Below, piece after piece: positions 16,121 through 24,423 of a stretch of DNA of 64,000 bases. The stretch is from Williamsia faeni (lineage in GTDB: Bacteria > Actinomycetota > Actinomycetes > Mycobacteriales > Mycobacteriaceae). Made by a program: the position numbers and the translations under genes. Position 1 is the stretch's first letter. Every line of letters starts with the position of its first letter. The notes beneath the pieces were generated by a model. It was not told the origin of the DNA and did not search any database. It worked only from the letters and a program-made list of their open reading frames with translations. The stretch lies in assembly GCA_003202005.1 (NCBI GenBank), contig QJJF01000004.1, forward strand, positions 215,661 to 279,660, given 5' to 3'.

Positions 16121-17454
16121 GAGTGTTGCTCCGCCATGGTTGTGGTTGCGGCGTCGAGGGCCCGGAGTTTGGCCAGGCCTCGAGGGTGCAGACGCTTGCC
16201 GAGGACCATGGCGGCAGCCGCGGGAATGTAAGCCACCGGTGCCCACTGGAGGGCGCCGAGCAGGCCGAGATGGTCTGCCAGAATGCCGACGACCATCGGG
16301 CCCAGCGCCAGGCCGAGCAGGTTGTTGGCCAGGGTCAGAGTGCCCATGCCCGAGGCCTGTACCGACCGGTGGGTCAGACCGGCGACCATTGCCGCCGTGG
16401 TGCCCGAGGAACCGGCGCAGAAGAACGCACCGATGGCGAGCAATGCCAGTTGGGTCGGGCCGGTCTCGACGCGGAATGCGATCATGAGACTCGCGAAACC
16501 GATCACGCAGTACCCCACGCCCACCGTCCACTTGCCGGTGATATCGCTGCGGCTCAACCGATCTGCGATGAAACCGCAGACGATCATCCCTGCGGCCATC
16601 AGCAGGACGAATGCAGACGCGACCACTGCTGCGCGCCCGGGTACCAGGTCGTAGGTGCGGTTGAAGAAGCTGGGAAGCCAGGCAAGCATCACCGCGGCCA
16701 TGAACATCTGAAGGCCACTGCCGACGTAGGCGCACAGCACCGCCGGATTGGTGAAGAGGCTGGAGAACGGTGCGCGCCGCACCACCACATCCGCCTCGGG
16801 CCGCTGCACCTGGTACTTGGCGATGCGGCGTTCGGTGATCAGCAGCTTGAACGCGGCGGCGAGTATCAGGCCCAATACGGCCATCGCAGCGAAGGACCAA
16901 CGCCAACCGAGGCTGGTGGCGATCACGCCACCCAAGGCCACACCGATCACCGAGCCGAACGATCCACCCGCCATGAACGCACCCGCCAGTGCGGCGTGCA
17001 CCCGGGGCGCGAACACGCTGAGTACCAGCGCAATTCCCACGCTTCCGTATGCGGCCTCACCGACGCCCACCAGGAAGCGAGCGACGAGCATGTGCTCATA
17101 ACTGCCGGCGAGGGCGCAGGCGAGGGTGGCGACGCTCCAAAGGACCGCCATCAGAACCAGGCTGCGGACGCGACCCCACCGATCGGCCAGGATCGAAATC
17201 GGCAGCGTGAGCAAACCGACCATCAGTGCGACCACGGACGTGAGCGAGGCGAGCTGCGAATCGGCCAGCGCCCATTCGGTTTTGAGAAACGGGAAGACGG
17301 CGCTGAGTACCTGCCGGGACATGTAGTCCGACAGCAACAGTCCGAACGCGAGCGCGAAGACGATCCATGGGTAGAGCCGACGTTTTCGGGGCGATACTCT
17401 TTCAGACGCCGGCGCCGTGGTGGACTCGCCGAGCGAAGGTGCGATGGCAGTCAT
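16117..17454 (-). CDS. MFS transporter
   Basis: A 445-residue major facilitator permease with about 12 hydrophobic segments. The conserved loop 2-3 motif reads ADRWGR, and a central cytoplasmic loop lies around residues 210-235. The sequence is of the anion/organic-acid symporter kind rather than a drug exporter, judging from its overall pattern and its context with catabolic enzymes. It is coupled by ATGA to the downstream hydrolase and lies 33 nt after the BKACE gene. It probably imports the substrate of the operon. Confidence 0.9.
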   Translation of the reverse strand: MTAIAPSLGESTTAPASERVSPRKRRLYPWIVFALAFGLLLSDYMSRQVLSAVFPFLKTEWALADSQLASLTSVVALMVGLLTLPISILADRWGRVRSLVLMAVLWSVATLACALAGSYEHMLVARFLVGVGEAAYGSVGIALVLSVFAPRVHAALAGAFMAGGSFGSVIGVALGGVIATSLGWRWSFAAMAVLGLILAAAFKLLITERRIAKYQVQRPEADVVVRRAPFSSLFTNPAVLCAYVGSGLQMFMAAVMLAWLPSFFNRTYDLVPGRAAVVASAFVLLMAAGMIVCGFIADRLSRSDITGKWTVGVGYCVIGFASLMIAFRVETGPTQLALLAIGAFFCAGSSGTTAAMVAGLTHRSVQASGMGTLTLANNLLGLALGPMVVGILADHLGLLGALQWAPVAYIPAAAAMVLGKRLHPRGLAKLRALDAATTTMAEQHS

Positions 17455-17487
17455 TTTCTCTGGTGTCCTTTGGGTTTCGTCGGTTCG

Positions 17488-18540
17488 TTACGCGTGACCG
17501 GTGAAGCCGACCTGGCCCGGCGCGCGGTTCGGCGCGTAGCCGAGCTTGGCGAGGGTCTCGTCGACACTGGAGTACTGCTCGCCGATCCGGTAGATGTCGC
17601 GAGCCTCCTTGCCGTCGGCAACCTCGCGGCCCAATTCCTGGGCAATCCGGACCAGCTGCTTGACCTGGTCGACGGACTTGATCTTCTCGCCCTTGCGGCC
17701 CCAGAGCGTGTCCTCGTTGCCGCACCTGGCGTGCAGGCCCATCGCGATGGCCATTGTGTTCACCGGGAGTACCGAGCGCATCAGCGTCTCCAGTGTGAGG
17801 ATCGCGCCGTCCGGCACGCGCTTCACGAACTCCATGATGTTGTACGGGTTCGGGCCGTCGAAGCCGCCGCCGATGCCTACCCAGGTCACGTTGAAGGGAC
17901 CCATGTACTTGCCGCGCCGGATCAGCCGCTCGACGGTCTCGAGCTGCGGGATCGACGAGAGCTGGAAGTGCGGCTGGATACCGGCGGCGGTCAGACGACG
18001 CAGGTGCTCCTCGACCCAGGCCGGGCCTGCGGGCACTGTCATCTCGCGATAGGTGTCGGACAGTTCTGGCCGAGTCATGGACGTGCCGGCGATGTCGGAG
18101 TCGGTCATCAGCTCCATGATGTTCATCTGGCTGGTGTTGATGGCGATGGTCACCTGGTCGGGCTTCGGATCCAGCTCGGCGAGCATGTGCCGCGTGTCGT
18201 CCGAGAGCCATTTGGCGTCTTTGCCGTCGCCTTCGGGTGCGAACGAGATCGAGCCGCCCACCTGGAGGATCATGTCCGGCACGGCCTCGCGCAGGCCGGC
18301 GAGCAGCTCGTTGAACTTCGAGAGCCGCTTGCTGCCCTTGCCGTCCATCTCACGGACGTGGATGTGCAGAACGGTGGCGCCGGCCTCGTAGCAGTCGACC
18401 GCCTGCTGCACGTGCTCCTCCATGGTGAGCGGCAGGTCTTCGCGGAAGTCGTCGATCTCCCATTCGGGACCGTACGGGGCGCAGGTGATGACCAGCTTGT
18501 CCTGGACCTCGGGGAACAGTGCGTCGTCGTGGAAATGCAT
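17488..18540 (-). CDS. BKACE (DUF849) beta-keto acid cleavage enzyme
   Basis: The BKACE family condenses a beta-keto acid with acetyl-CoA and cleaves it to acetoacetate plus a CoA ester. The type member is 3-keto-5-aminohexanoate cleavage enzyme; others act on dehydrocarnitine. The 350-residue protein has the zinc motif His59-Ile-His61 (LHIHVRE). The ATG at 18540 is chosen for its GAAGGA ribosome-binding site; an in-frame start 11 codons upstream lacks one. The family is certain, but the exact keto acid is not, since it depends on side-chain-binding residues that cannot be assigned by eye. Confidence 0.92.
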   Translation of the reverse strand: MHFHDDALFPEVQDKLVITCAPYGPEWEIDDFREDLPLTMEEHVQQAVDCYEAGATVLHIHVREMDGKGSKRLSKFNELLAGLREAVPDMILQVGGSISFAPEGDGKDAKWLSDDTRHMLAELDPKPDQVTIAINTSQMNIMELMTDSDIAGTSMTRPELSDTYREMTVPAGPAWVEEHLRRLTAAGIQPHFQLSSIPQLETVERLIRRGKYMGPFNVTWVGIGGGFDGPNPYNIMEFVKRVPDGAILTLETLMRSVLPVNTMAIAMGLHARCGNEDTLWGRKGEKIKSVDQVKQLVRIAQELGREVADGKEARDIYRIGEQYSSVDETLAKLGYAPNRAPGQVGFTGHA

Positions 18541-18595
18541 GAGATATATCCTTCGGGTTGGATTGGGCTGCAATAAGATTGGGTCAAACGAGTGG

Positions 18596-19477
18596 TCAGA
18601 AGGGGCGATCGCCCATGATGGCCGCGCGTTCCATGCGGCGGACGGCGGGCCAGTAGTCCTGCACCGCGTAGTGCTGGGTGCAACGGTTGTCCCAGATGGC
18701 GAAGCTGTTGGGTGTCCACCGCCACCGCACCTGGAACTCGGGGATCGTCGCTTGGCTGATCAGGTAACGCAGGAGGTCCGCTGCGCCGGGGGCGTAGTCA
18801 ATCCCGAAGCGCACGTTCTCCGGGGTGTGGAAGTTGGTGAAGTGCGTGGTGAACGCGTTGACGAACAACGCTTTCTCACCGGTTTCCGGGTGCGTACGAA
18901 CTACCGGATGCTCGGCATCCGGGAACGCGCGGTGAAGATCAGCGCGCTTCTCGGGCGTCATCGCGGCACCGAAGGAGGACTCGATGCTGTGCCGTGCCCG
19001 CAGACCTGCGATGCGCTCCTTGATGTTCTCGGGCAAGCGCTCGTAGGCGGCGACCATGTCCACCCAGATCGTGTCGCCTCCGACCGCCGGCCCCTCGACG
19101 CACCGGAGCACCGAACCCATCGGCGGGTTCTCCCGCCAGGTGGCATCGCAGTGAAAGGCGTTCTCGTAGTGCTCGGCCGGGCTGTCGAGCTCTTTGTAGA
19201 TGCGCACGAGGCCGGGATGGTCGGGGTCGGAGCCCGCCATCGGGTGGTCCTCCAGCGTGCCGAATCGCTCGGCGAGCGCCACGTGATCGGCCCGGCTGAT
19301 CGGCTGGTCGCGCACGAACAGCACCTTGTGCTCCAACAGAAGGGACCGGAACTGTTCGAACAGTCCGTCGTCGTGGGCGACCTCGGCGAGGTCGATGTCG
19401 AACAATTCGGCGCCGAGGGTGGCGGTCAAGCGCTCTGCGCGGATCAGCGTCTGTGATGTTCGGGTCGCTGCGGTCAT
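18596..19477 (-). CDS. TauD/TfdA family 2-oxoglutarate-dependent dioxygenase
   Basis: A 293-residue Fe(II)/2-oxoglutarate oxygenase. The metal triad is His109-x-Asp111 and His269, and Arg280 or Arg284 binds the 2-oxoglutarate carboxylate. TauD-type enzymes hydroxylate carbons next to sulfonate, ether or quaternary amine groups. In an operon with a BKACE enzyme and a permease, it probably starts breakdown of an imported acid. It lies 55 nt upstream of the BKACE gene and 36 nt after the quinone reductase gene. Confidence 0.92.
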   Translation of the reverse strand: MTAATRTSQTLIRAERLTATLGAELFDIDLAEVAHDDGLFEQFRSLLLEHKVLFVRDQPISRADHVALAERFGTLEDHPMAGSDPDHPGLVRIYKELDSPAEHYENAFHCDATWRENPPMGSVLRCVEGPAVGGDTIWVDMVAAYERLPENIKERIAGLRARHSIESSFGAAMTPEKRADLHRAFPDAEHPVVRTHPETGEKALFVNAFTTHFTNFHTPENVRFGIDYAPGAADLLRYLISQATIPEFQVRWRWTPNSFAIWDNRCTQHYAVQDYWPAVRRMERAAIMGDRPF

Positions 19478-19513
19478 GGCGTTACCTCGAATTTCTGGTT
19501 GCTGGGTGGGTGA

Positions 19514-20503
19514 TCAGACGGTCAGTACGGACGAACCGACGCTGATGCCGGCTTCGAGATCGGTGTGCGCGCGGACGGCGTCGGCGAGCGCGTAGCGCTG
19601 ATTGATCTCAACGGTGATGCGGCCGGCGGCGACGTGGTCGAACAGTTCACCGGCGAGCTCGGCGCGTTCGGCGGGGTCCGCGATGTAGTCGGCGAGGGCG
19701 GGGCGGGTGACGAACACCGAACCCTTGATCGCGAGCTGCATGGCATCGATCGGCGGAATCGGGCCGGATGCGGTGCCGAAGCAGACCAGCAGGCCGCGGC
19801 GGGCGAGGGAATCCAGCGAGGATCCGAAGGTGGTCGCGCCGATGCTGTCGAGCACCACCGGCACGCCCCTTCCGTCGGTGAGCTCCCGGACTCGCGTCGC
19901 CACGTCCTCGTCGCGGTATCGGATGACGTGGTCGCAGCCACGGGCTCGGGCGATCTCGGCCTTCGCCTCGGTCGAGACGGTACCGATGACGTTGAGATCC
20001 AGCAGCTTTGCCCACTGGGTGACGATCTGGCCGACGCCGCCCGCTGCAGCGTGCAGCAGGATCGTGTCGCCCGCACTGTAGGTGTGGATGCGGCGCATGA
20101 GGTAGGCGGCGGTGAGCCCGCGCATGGTCATGCCGGCAGCGGTCTCGAAGTCGATGGCGTCCGGCAGTGCGATCAGGTGCTCGGCGGGCATGACGCGCAC
20201 GGTGCTGTAAGCGCCGAGCGGGCTGCCCGTGTAGGTGACGCGATCGCCGGGCGCGAACCCGGCAACGTCCGGGCCGACAGCCTCGACGACACCGGATGCC
20301 TCGACGCCCATGCCGGCGGGCAGCGGCGACGGGTAGAGGCCGGTGCGGAAGTAGGTGTCGGCGAAGTTCAGGCCAACAGCCTCGTGACGTACCCGCACCT
20401 CACCGACACCGGGTTCGCCGACCTCAACGGTTTCCCAGCGCAGGACCTCCGGCCCGCCGGTCTCGTAGAAGCGAATTGCCTTGGCGTCCGTCTGCATTGC
20501 CAC
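19514..20503 (-). CDS. Zinc-free MDR quinone oxidoreductase (QOR type)
   Basis: A 329-residue medium-chain reductase of the NADPH:quinone oxidoreductase kind. It has an N-terminal GroES-like domain without the structural zinc cysteines and a Rossmann domain with HAAAGGVG. It is the first gene of the minus-strand operon opposite the AraC regulator. A direct role could be reduction of an enone or quinone formed in the pathway, or detoxification. Substrate unknown. Confidence 0.9.
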   Translation of the reverse strand: MAMQTDAKAIRFYETGGPEVLRWETVEVGEPGVGEVRVRHEAVGLNFADTYFRTGLYPSPLPAGMGVEASGVVEAVGPDVAGFAPGDRVTYTGSPLGAYSTVRVMPAEHLIALPDAIDFETAAGMTMRGLTAAYLMRRIHTYSAGDTILLHAAAGGVGQIVTQWAKLLDLNVIGTVSTEAKAEIARARGCDHVIRYRDEDVATRVRELTDGRGVPVVLDSIGATTFGSSLDSLARRGLLVCFGTASGPIPPIDAMQLAIKGSVFVTRPALADYIADPAERAELAGELFDHVAAGRITVEINQRYALADAVRAHTDLEAGISVGSSVLTV

Positions 20504-20656
20504 TGTGTGTCCTTTTCTGCCTGCCTGCCGGCCGTTGTGCCGGATGTGATGTAGATGACATTACGGAGCTGGGGAGGGGGTAAACTATTCCTCGCGGGAC
20601 GGAGTTTTATTCAAATCGGGACATGAGGAGATCTGCCTCACATCTATGGAGGTGTC
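20504..20656. promoter_or_regulatory. Divergent regulatory region of the qor operon and AraC gene
   Basis: A 153-bp gap holds both promoters and presumably the AraC operator. A purine-rich imperfect repeat (GATGTGATGTAGATGACAT, 20539-20557) is the clearest candidate site. A GGAGGT element precedes the GTG start of the regulator. Confidence 0.4.
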
Positions 20657-21661
20657 GTGAAGCCCCTCGTGCGGTACGCCGCGTTGGCCAATTACGTCGA
20701 GCTGACGCGTACCCTCGGCGCCGACCCGGGAGCGCTCCTTCGCTCGACGGGCCTGGACCCGGGCGGTGTCCGTTCGCAGGATCGGTGGGTGCCGGCGGAA
20801 TCAGTCGTGGAACTCCTCGAGCGCACCGCGTCGCAGACCGGGCGGCCGGACCTCGGCCTGCGGTTGGCGGAGCTGCGGCGGCTGTCGCACCTCGGCCCGC
20901 TCAGCCTGGTTCTGCGCGAGGAGCCCGACGTGCGCAGCGCGCTGCAAGTGCTGATCCGGCACGAGAGCATGTACAACGAGGTGCTGCACACCCGAGTGAC
21001 CACCGCGGACGGAATCGCTTCTGTGCGGATCGATTTCGACCTGGGTACACGTCAGACACACCGCCAGTCCGTCGATCTCGCCGTCGGGGTGTTGTTCGGC
21101 CTGCTGCGCGGCTTCCTCGGCCCGGACTGGCGGCCGCTGGCAGTGTGCTTCGGGCATCCCGAGCCCGCCGACACCACAACGGCCCGGCGCATGTTTCCGG
21201 CCGTGGTGCGCTACGACCACGAGTTCGACGGTGTGGTGCTGTACGAAAGCGACCTCGACCGTCCCAACGCGATGTCCGACCCGCAGCTGCGGACCTATGT
21301 ACAGCGGGTGCTCCCACCGGACGGCTCCGGTGACAAGCAGCCGCGGACGGCCGCGCGGGTGCGGGAGCTGATCGAGATGCTGCTCCCGACGGGCCGGTGT
21401 TCAATCGAACAGATCGCCCGCAGCATGGGCGTCGACCGGCGCACCGTGCATCGCCGTCTCGCCTCCGAGGGCGCGACATTCACCGCCGTGCTGGACGACG
21501 CCCGGGCCGACTTGGCGCGGCACCTGGTCGAGGGCCGGCGCCACTCGTTCACCGAGGTCGCCGAGTTGCTCGGGTTCGCTTCGCCAAGCAACTTCTCCCG
21601 GTGGTTCCGCGACCGGTTCGACGCCACCCCGCGGCAATGGCGCGCGCGGTCACCGCGCTGA
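20657..21661 (+). CDS. AraC family regulator with arabinose-binding-type N-terminal domain
   Basis: A 334-residue activator. The N-terminal two-thirds matches the arabinose-binding-like sensor (PF12625 type) used by OruR/ArgR-like regulators. The last about 100 residues form the two-helix-turn-helix AraC domain, with Ser-Ile-Glu-Gln-Ile-Ala-Arg and later Leu-Gly-Phe-Ala-Ser-Pro-Ser-Asn-Phe-Ser-Arg. GTG start with a GGAGGT ribosome-binding site. Its divergent position makes it the likely substrate-responsive activator of the qor-tauD-BKACE-MFS-hydrolase operon. Confidence 0.93.
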   Translation: MKPLVRYAALANYVELTRTLGADPGALLRSTGLDPGGVRSQDRWVPAESVVELLERTASQTGRPDLGLRLAELRRLSHLGPLSLVLREEPDVRSALQVLIRHESMYNEVLHTRVTTADGIASVRIDFDLGTRQTHRQSVDLAVGVLFGLLRGFLGPDWRPLAVCFGHPEPADTTTARRMFPAVVRYDHEFDGVVLYESDLDRPNAMSDPQLRTYVQRVLPPDGSGDKQPRTAARVRELIEMLLPTGRCSIEQIARSMGVDRRTVHRRLASEGATFTAVLDDARADLARHLVEGRRHSFTEVAELLGFASPSNFSRWFRDRFDATPRQWRARSPR

Positions 21662-21720
21662 CCCGGGAAGAACACCTGTTCAGCCTGAACGCGCCGGAAG
21701 CGCTCGCGTGCTTCTGTCAG

Positions 21721-22452
21721 TCACAGCAACAGGAGGGTGTACGCACTCCATTCGGGGCGGTCGGTCAGTGCAGCGGTGTCGACGAATGTTGCTGTGGCCC
21801 AGATGTCGGCCCACATCAGATCTGGACCGATGACCGTGGTCGACGAGCGACGTCGTACCGGCGCACCGGATCGCGGGTCGATGATGTGGTTGCCGCGGGC
21901 CACGGTGCCAGACGTCGCAAGAGCCCCGTCCACGACGTCGACGACGCGGGCGATGACGCCGGGCCGATTCGGGTCCTGGATACCGATACGCCAGGGACTC
22001 GCGAGTGCGGTGCTCCCCCGACCCAGTCCGCAGACGATGTCACCACCGGCGTTGATGGAGAACCCGACGTGGTCGAGGTTGCGTAGGTGCTCGGCGGCGT
22101 CGCGGACGGCCCATCCCTTGACCAGGCCGGTGGGGTCCCAACCGCGGGTTCCGTCGGGTCCGAGGAGGTCGCTGGTGAAGAGTCCGCCGGTCGCGTCTGT
22201 CGCTGCGCGGCAGAGCTTGTCGACCTTCCCGATCCAGGGGTCCACCTCCGCGGCGGCGAGCCGGCCGTGGCGCAGGCGCATCAGGCCGCTGTCAGCGTTG
22301 TACGTGCTGAACACCGCATCAGCCCGTCGGAGGTGGGTGAAGACCTGCTCGACGGCGAGCCCGATCTCTGCGCGATCGATGTCGAGCGCGCGAACATGCA
22401 CCGAGATCGGCATACCCATGATCTGTTCCACCCACGCGCGAGTGGTGATCAT
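21721..22452 (-). CDS. apbE: ApbE-type FAD:protein FMN transferase
   Basis: ApbE uses FAD to attach FMN covalently to a threonine of extracytoplasmic flavoproteins. The 243-residue protein is shorter than many family members (about 300) and lacks a lipoprotein signal. It retains the Asp-Pro-Thr-Gly-x-x-Lys-Gly-Trp motif (WDPTGLVKGWA), the INAGGD strand and an HIIDPRSG-like segment. It overlaps the FMN-binding protein gene by ATGA. The lack of a signal peptide suggests that flavinylation occurs in the cytoplasm before export, or that export is Tat- or partner-dependent (inference). Confidence 0.93.
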   Translation of the reverse strand: MITTRAWVEQIMGMPISVHVRALDIDRAEIGLAVEQVFTHLRRADAVFSTYNADSGLMRLRHGRLAAAEVDPWIGKVDKLCRAATDATGGLFTSDLLGPDGTRGWDPTGLVKGWAVRDAAEHLRNLDHVGFSINAGGDIVCGLGRGSTALASPWRIGIQDPNRPGVIARVVDVVDGALATSGTVARGNHIIDPRSGAPVRRRSSTTVIGPDLMWADIWATATFVDTAALTDRPEWSAYTLLLL

Positions 22453-22943
22453 CCGAGCCTCGCCTGATCAATGGCAGACTGCAGACTCTGGATATAACCG
22501 TCGGAGGTGACAGTGGCACCCGAGACCATGTCGATGTCCGCGCTCTGCGCCGTGACCGTCTCTTGTTCCAGGACCGGCACGGCTTCGGCATTGATCTCTA
22601 CATCACGGTGGTTGTTCTGTGGGTAGACCACCGCGGTGGCCGACGTGATCTGCCCGTCCGCCACGGCAATTCGCACCTGGACCGGTCCCCATCGGGTGTC
22701 GACACTGCTTCCGGTGTAGGTCTGGGCGGCCGATGTCGTCGTGTCCGTGCCGTTGGGGCTCGAGTCGCTCGACGGGGTATCGGTCCCGGCGGTGCCGGGC
22801 GCCGCCGTCGTGGGTGCGGTGATGGGTGCAGCGACCGAGGTGGCTGTGCCCGTGCCGGCGCCGCTGTCGGTTGACGTGTGGTACGAGAAGAGGAGAACGA
22901 AGACGGTGGCAGTGACCAACAGCCACATCGTGATTCGACGCAT
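22449..22943 (-). CDS. Membrane-anchored FMN-binding domain protein, ApbE substrate
   Basis: A 164-residue protein with an N-terminal signal anchor (residues 4-20), a 50-residue Ser/Thr/Ala/Pro-rich linker and a C-terminal FMN_bind domain. Ser-Gly-Ala-Thr (141-144) followed by Val-Thr is the expected flavinylation site, as in NqrC/RnfG-type domains. It sits between the membrane flavoprotein and apbE, overlapping the latter by ATGA. It probably carries electrons on the outer face of the membrane. Confidence 0.92.
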   Translation of the reverse strand: MRRITMWLLVTATVFVLLFSYHTSTDSGAGTGTATSVAAPITAPTTAAPGTAGTDTPSSDSSPNGTDTTTSAAQTYTGSSVDTRWGPVQVRIAVADGQITSATAVVYPQNNHRDVEINAEAVPVLEQETVTAQSADIDMVSGATVTSDGYIQSLQSAIDQARLG

Positions 22944-22957
22944 TCCGGTGATTCCTT

Positions 22958-24331
22958 TCAGAGCTCGAAGAGTTCGACGTGGATATTGGCGGCCGGCACT
23001 CCCGCGCGACCGGCAGCCTTGCTGAATGCGTGCACCCAGGTCGGCGGCCCGCAGACGTAGACATCCCGGTGGCTGACGTCGGGACAGATTCCGAGCAGCG
23101 CCTGTGCGTCGTCCCACGCCGCAGCGGTCTCGGGTAACCAACTGGCGCGGCCGTGGATACGCCCACCGACCAGCACATGGTGCTGCGCGCCGAGTTCATG
23201 GGCAAGGCAATCGATTTCGTGCGCGAGGATCGCGTCCGTGTCAGATCGAACCCGATTGATGATCATCACGTCGCCGGGCGCCTGGGGCAGCGACTCCAGG
23301 AGCGCCCGCATCGGGGTGATTCCGATACCTGCGCCGACGAGCAGCACCCGTTGGTTGGTGCGGGTCCCGGGGTGCATCCGACCATAAGGACCCTCGACGA
23401 GTACCCGTGTGCCGGGTCGTAGCGCACCCAGCGCGTCCGTCCCGTCGCCGACCCGAGCTGCTGTGAATCGCAGGGTTGACGAAGTGGGTGCGGCCGACAG
23501 CGAATACGGATGTGCCCGTGTCCATCCGGGTCCGTCGAGGAACCTCCATTGGAAGAACTGACCCCCTTGCGCGCGGAGGTGTCTGACACCCGGACCGCCG
23601 ACGGTCACTGTGGTGGCGTCGGGACCTTCGGCACGAACATCGAGCACCCGGATCGGCTCTCGCGTCGACCTCCACAGCGGTAGTCCCAACCGGAATACCA
23701 CCACAGCGGCGAGGCAGACGGCGTAGAGGGTCCACCAGAACACCGTCGACACCGGGGAGTCGAGGAAGTCCTGGCCCGTCCATAGCTGGTGTGGCAGAGC
23801 AAGACCCGCGCCGAGGTAGGCATAGAGGTGGATCAGATGCCACGACTCGTACCGGAGGCGACGCCGCGCCACCCTGAAGGACGTCACGACGACCATGCAG
23901 AGCGCGCCGAATCCGGCAATCCCGAGCAGCATGCCGGGGTAGTTCAGGGTGAGGTCGACGATCGTGGACCAGAACAGGTGCGGCTGTGCACTCGCGTAGC
24001 CGATCACCGTCAACACCACATGACCCAATAACAAGGTGAATGAGGTGAATCCGACCACGCGGTGCAGCCGGGTCAACTCATCCTGACCCCATGCCTTCTC
24101 TATCCACGGCACCCGTGCCATCAGGAAGACCTGGATCAGCAGTAGCGCTGACGCGACCAACCCGGTGAGTCGGCCCAGCGATGTGAAGCCGTCCGCGGCG
24201 GAGGTGAATTGCGCGAGGCCACCGTTCGAGACCCACAGCGCGATGACGAACATCGGGATCGCCCAGAGCCCGATGACCGACGCATCCCGCCACCATCGGG
24301 GCACCACGCGGACCGGCGTGTCATATCTCAT
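22958..24331 (-). CDS. Ferric-reductase-like transmembrane ferredoxin-NAD(P)+ reductase-type protein
   Basis: A 457-residue protein. The N-terminal half has six hydrophobic helices with paired histidines in helices 3 and 5 (HRVVG with GHVVL; HLIHLYAY with LPHQL) that can bind two hemes. The C-terminal half is an FAD/NAD module (HPYSLSAAP for FAD, GAGIGITPMRALL for NAD, YVCGPP near the end). It should move electrons from cytoplasmic NAD(P)H across the membrane, here probably to the FMN-binding protein encoded 14 nt downstream. The ATG at 24331 begins the first helix region; the longer in-frame reading has no membrane character. Confidence 0.93.
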   Translation of the reverse strand: MRYDTPVRVVPRWWRDASVIGLWAIPMFVIALWVSNGGLAQFTSAADGFTSLGRLTGLVASALLLIQVFLMARVPWIEKAWGQDELTRLHRVVGFTSFTLLLGHVVLTVIGYASAQPHLFWSTIVDLTLNYPGMLLGIAGFGALCMVVVTSFRVARRRLRYESWHLIHLYAYLGAGLALPHQLWTGQDFLDSPVSTVFWWTLYAVCLAAVVVFRLGLPLWRSTREPIRVLDVRAEGPDATTVTVGGPGVRHLRAQGGQFFQWRFLDGPGWTRAHPYSLSAAPTSSTLRFTAARVGDGTDALGALRPGTRVLVEGPYGRMHPGTRTNQRVLLVGAGIGITPMRALLESLPQAPGDVMIINRVRSDTDAILAHEIDCLAHELGAQHHVLVGGRIHGRASWLPETAAAWDDAQALLGICPDVSHRDVYVCGPPTWVHAFSKAAGRAGVPAANIHVELFEL

Positions 24332-24423
24332 CCACCGAGAATGGCAGCGGTCCCGGCAATTCCACTGGCAGGAAGCTGTGGATCCGCTGTGAGCGCCTGC
24401 AGCAATCTGGTCGCAGCGGCTCG

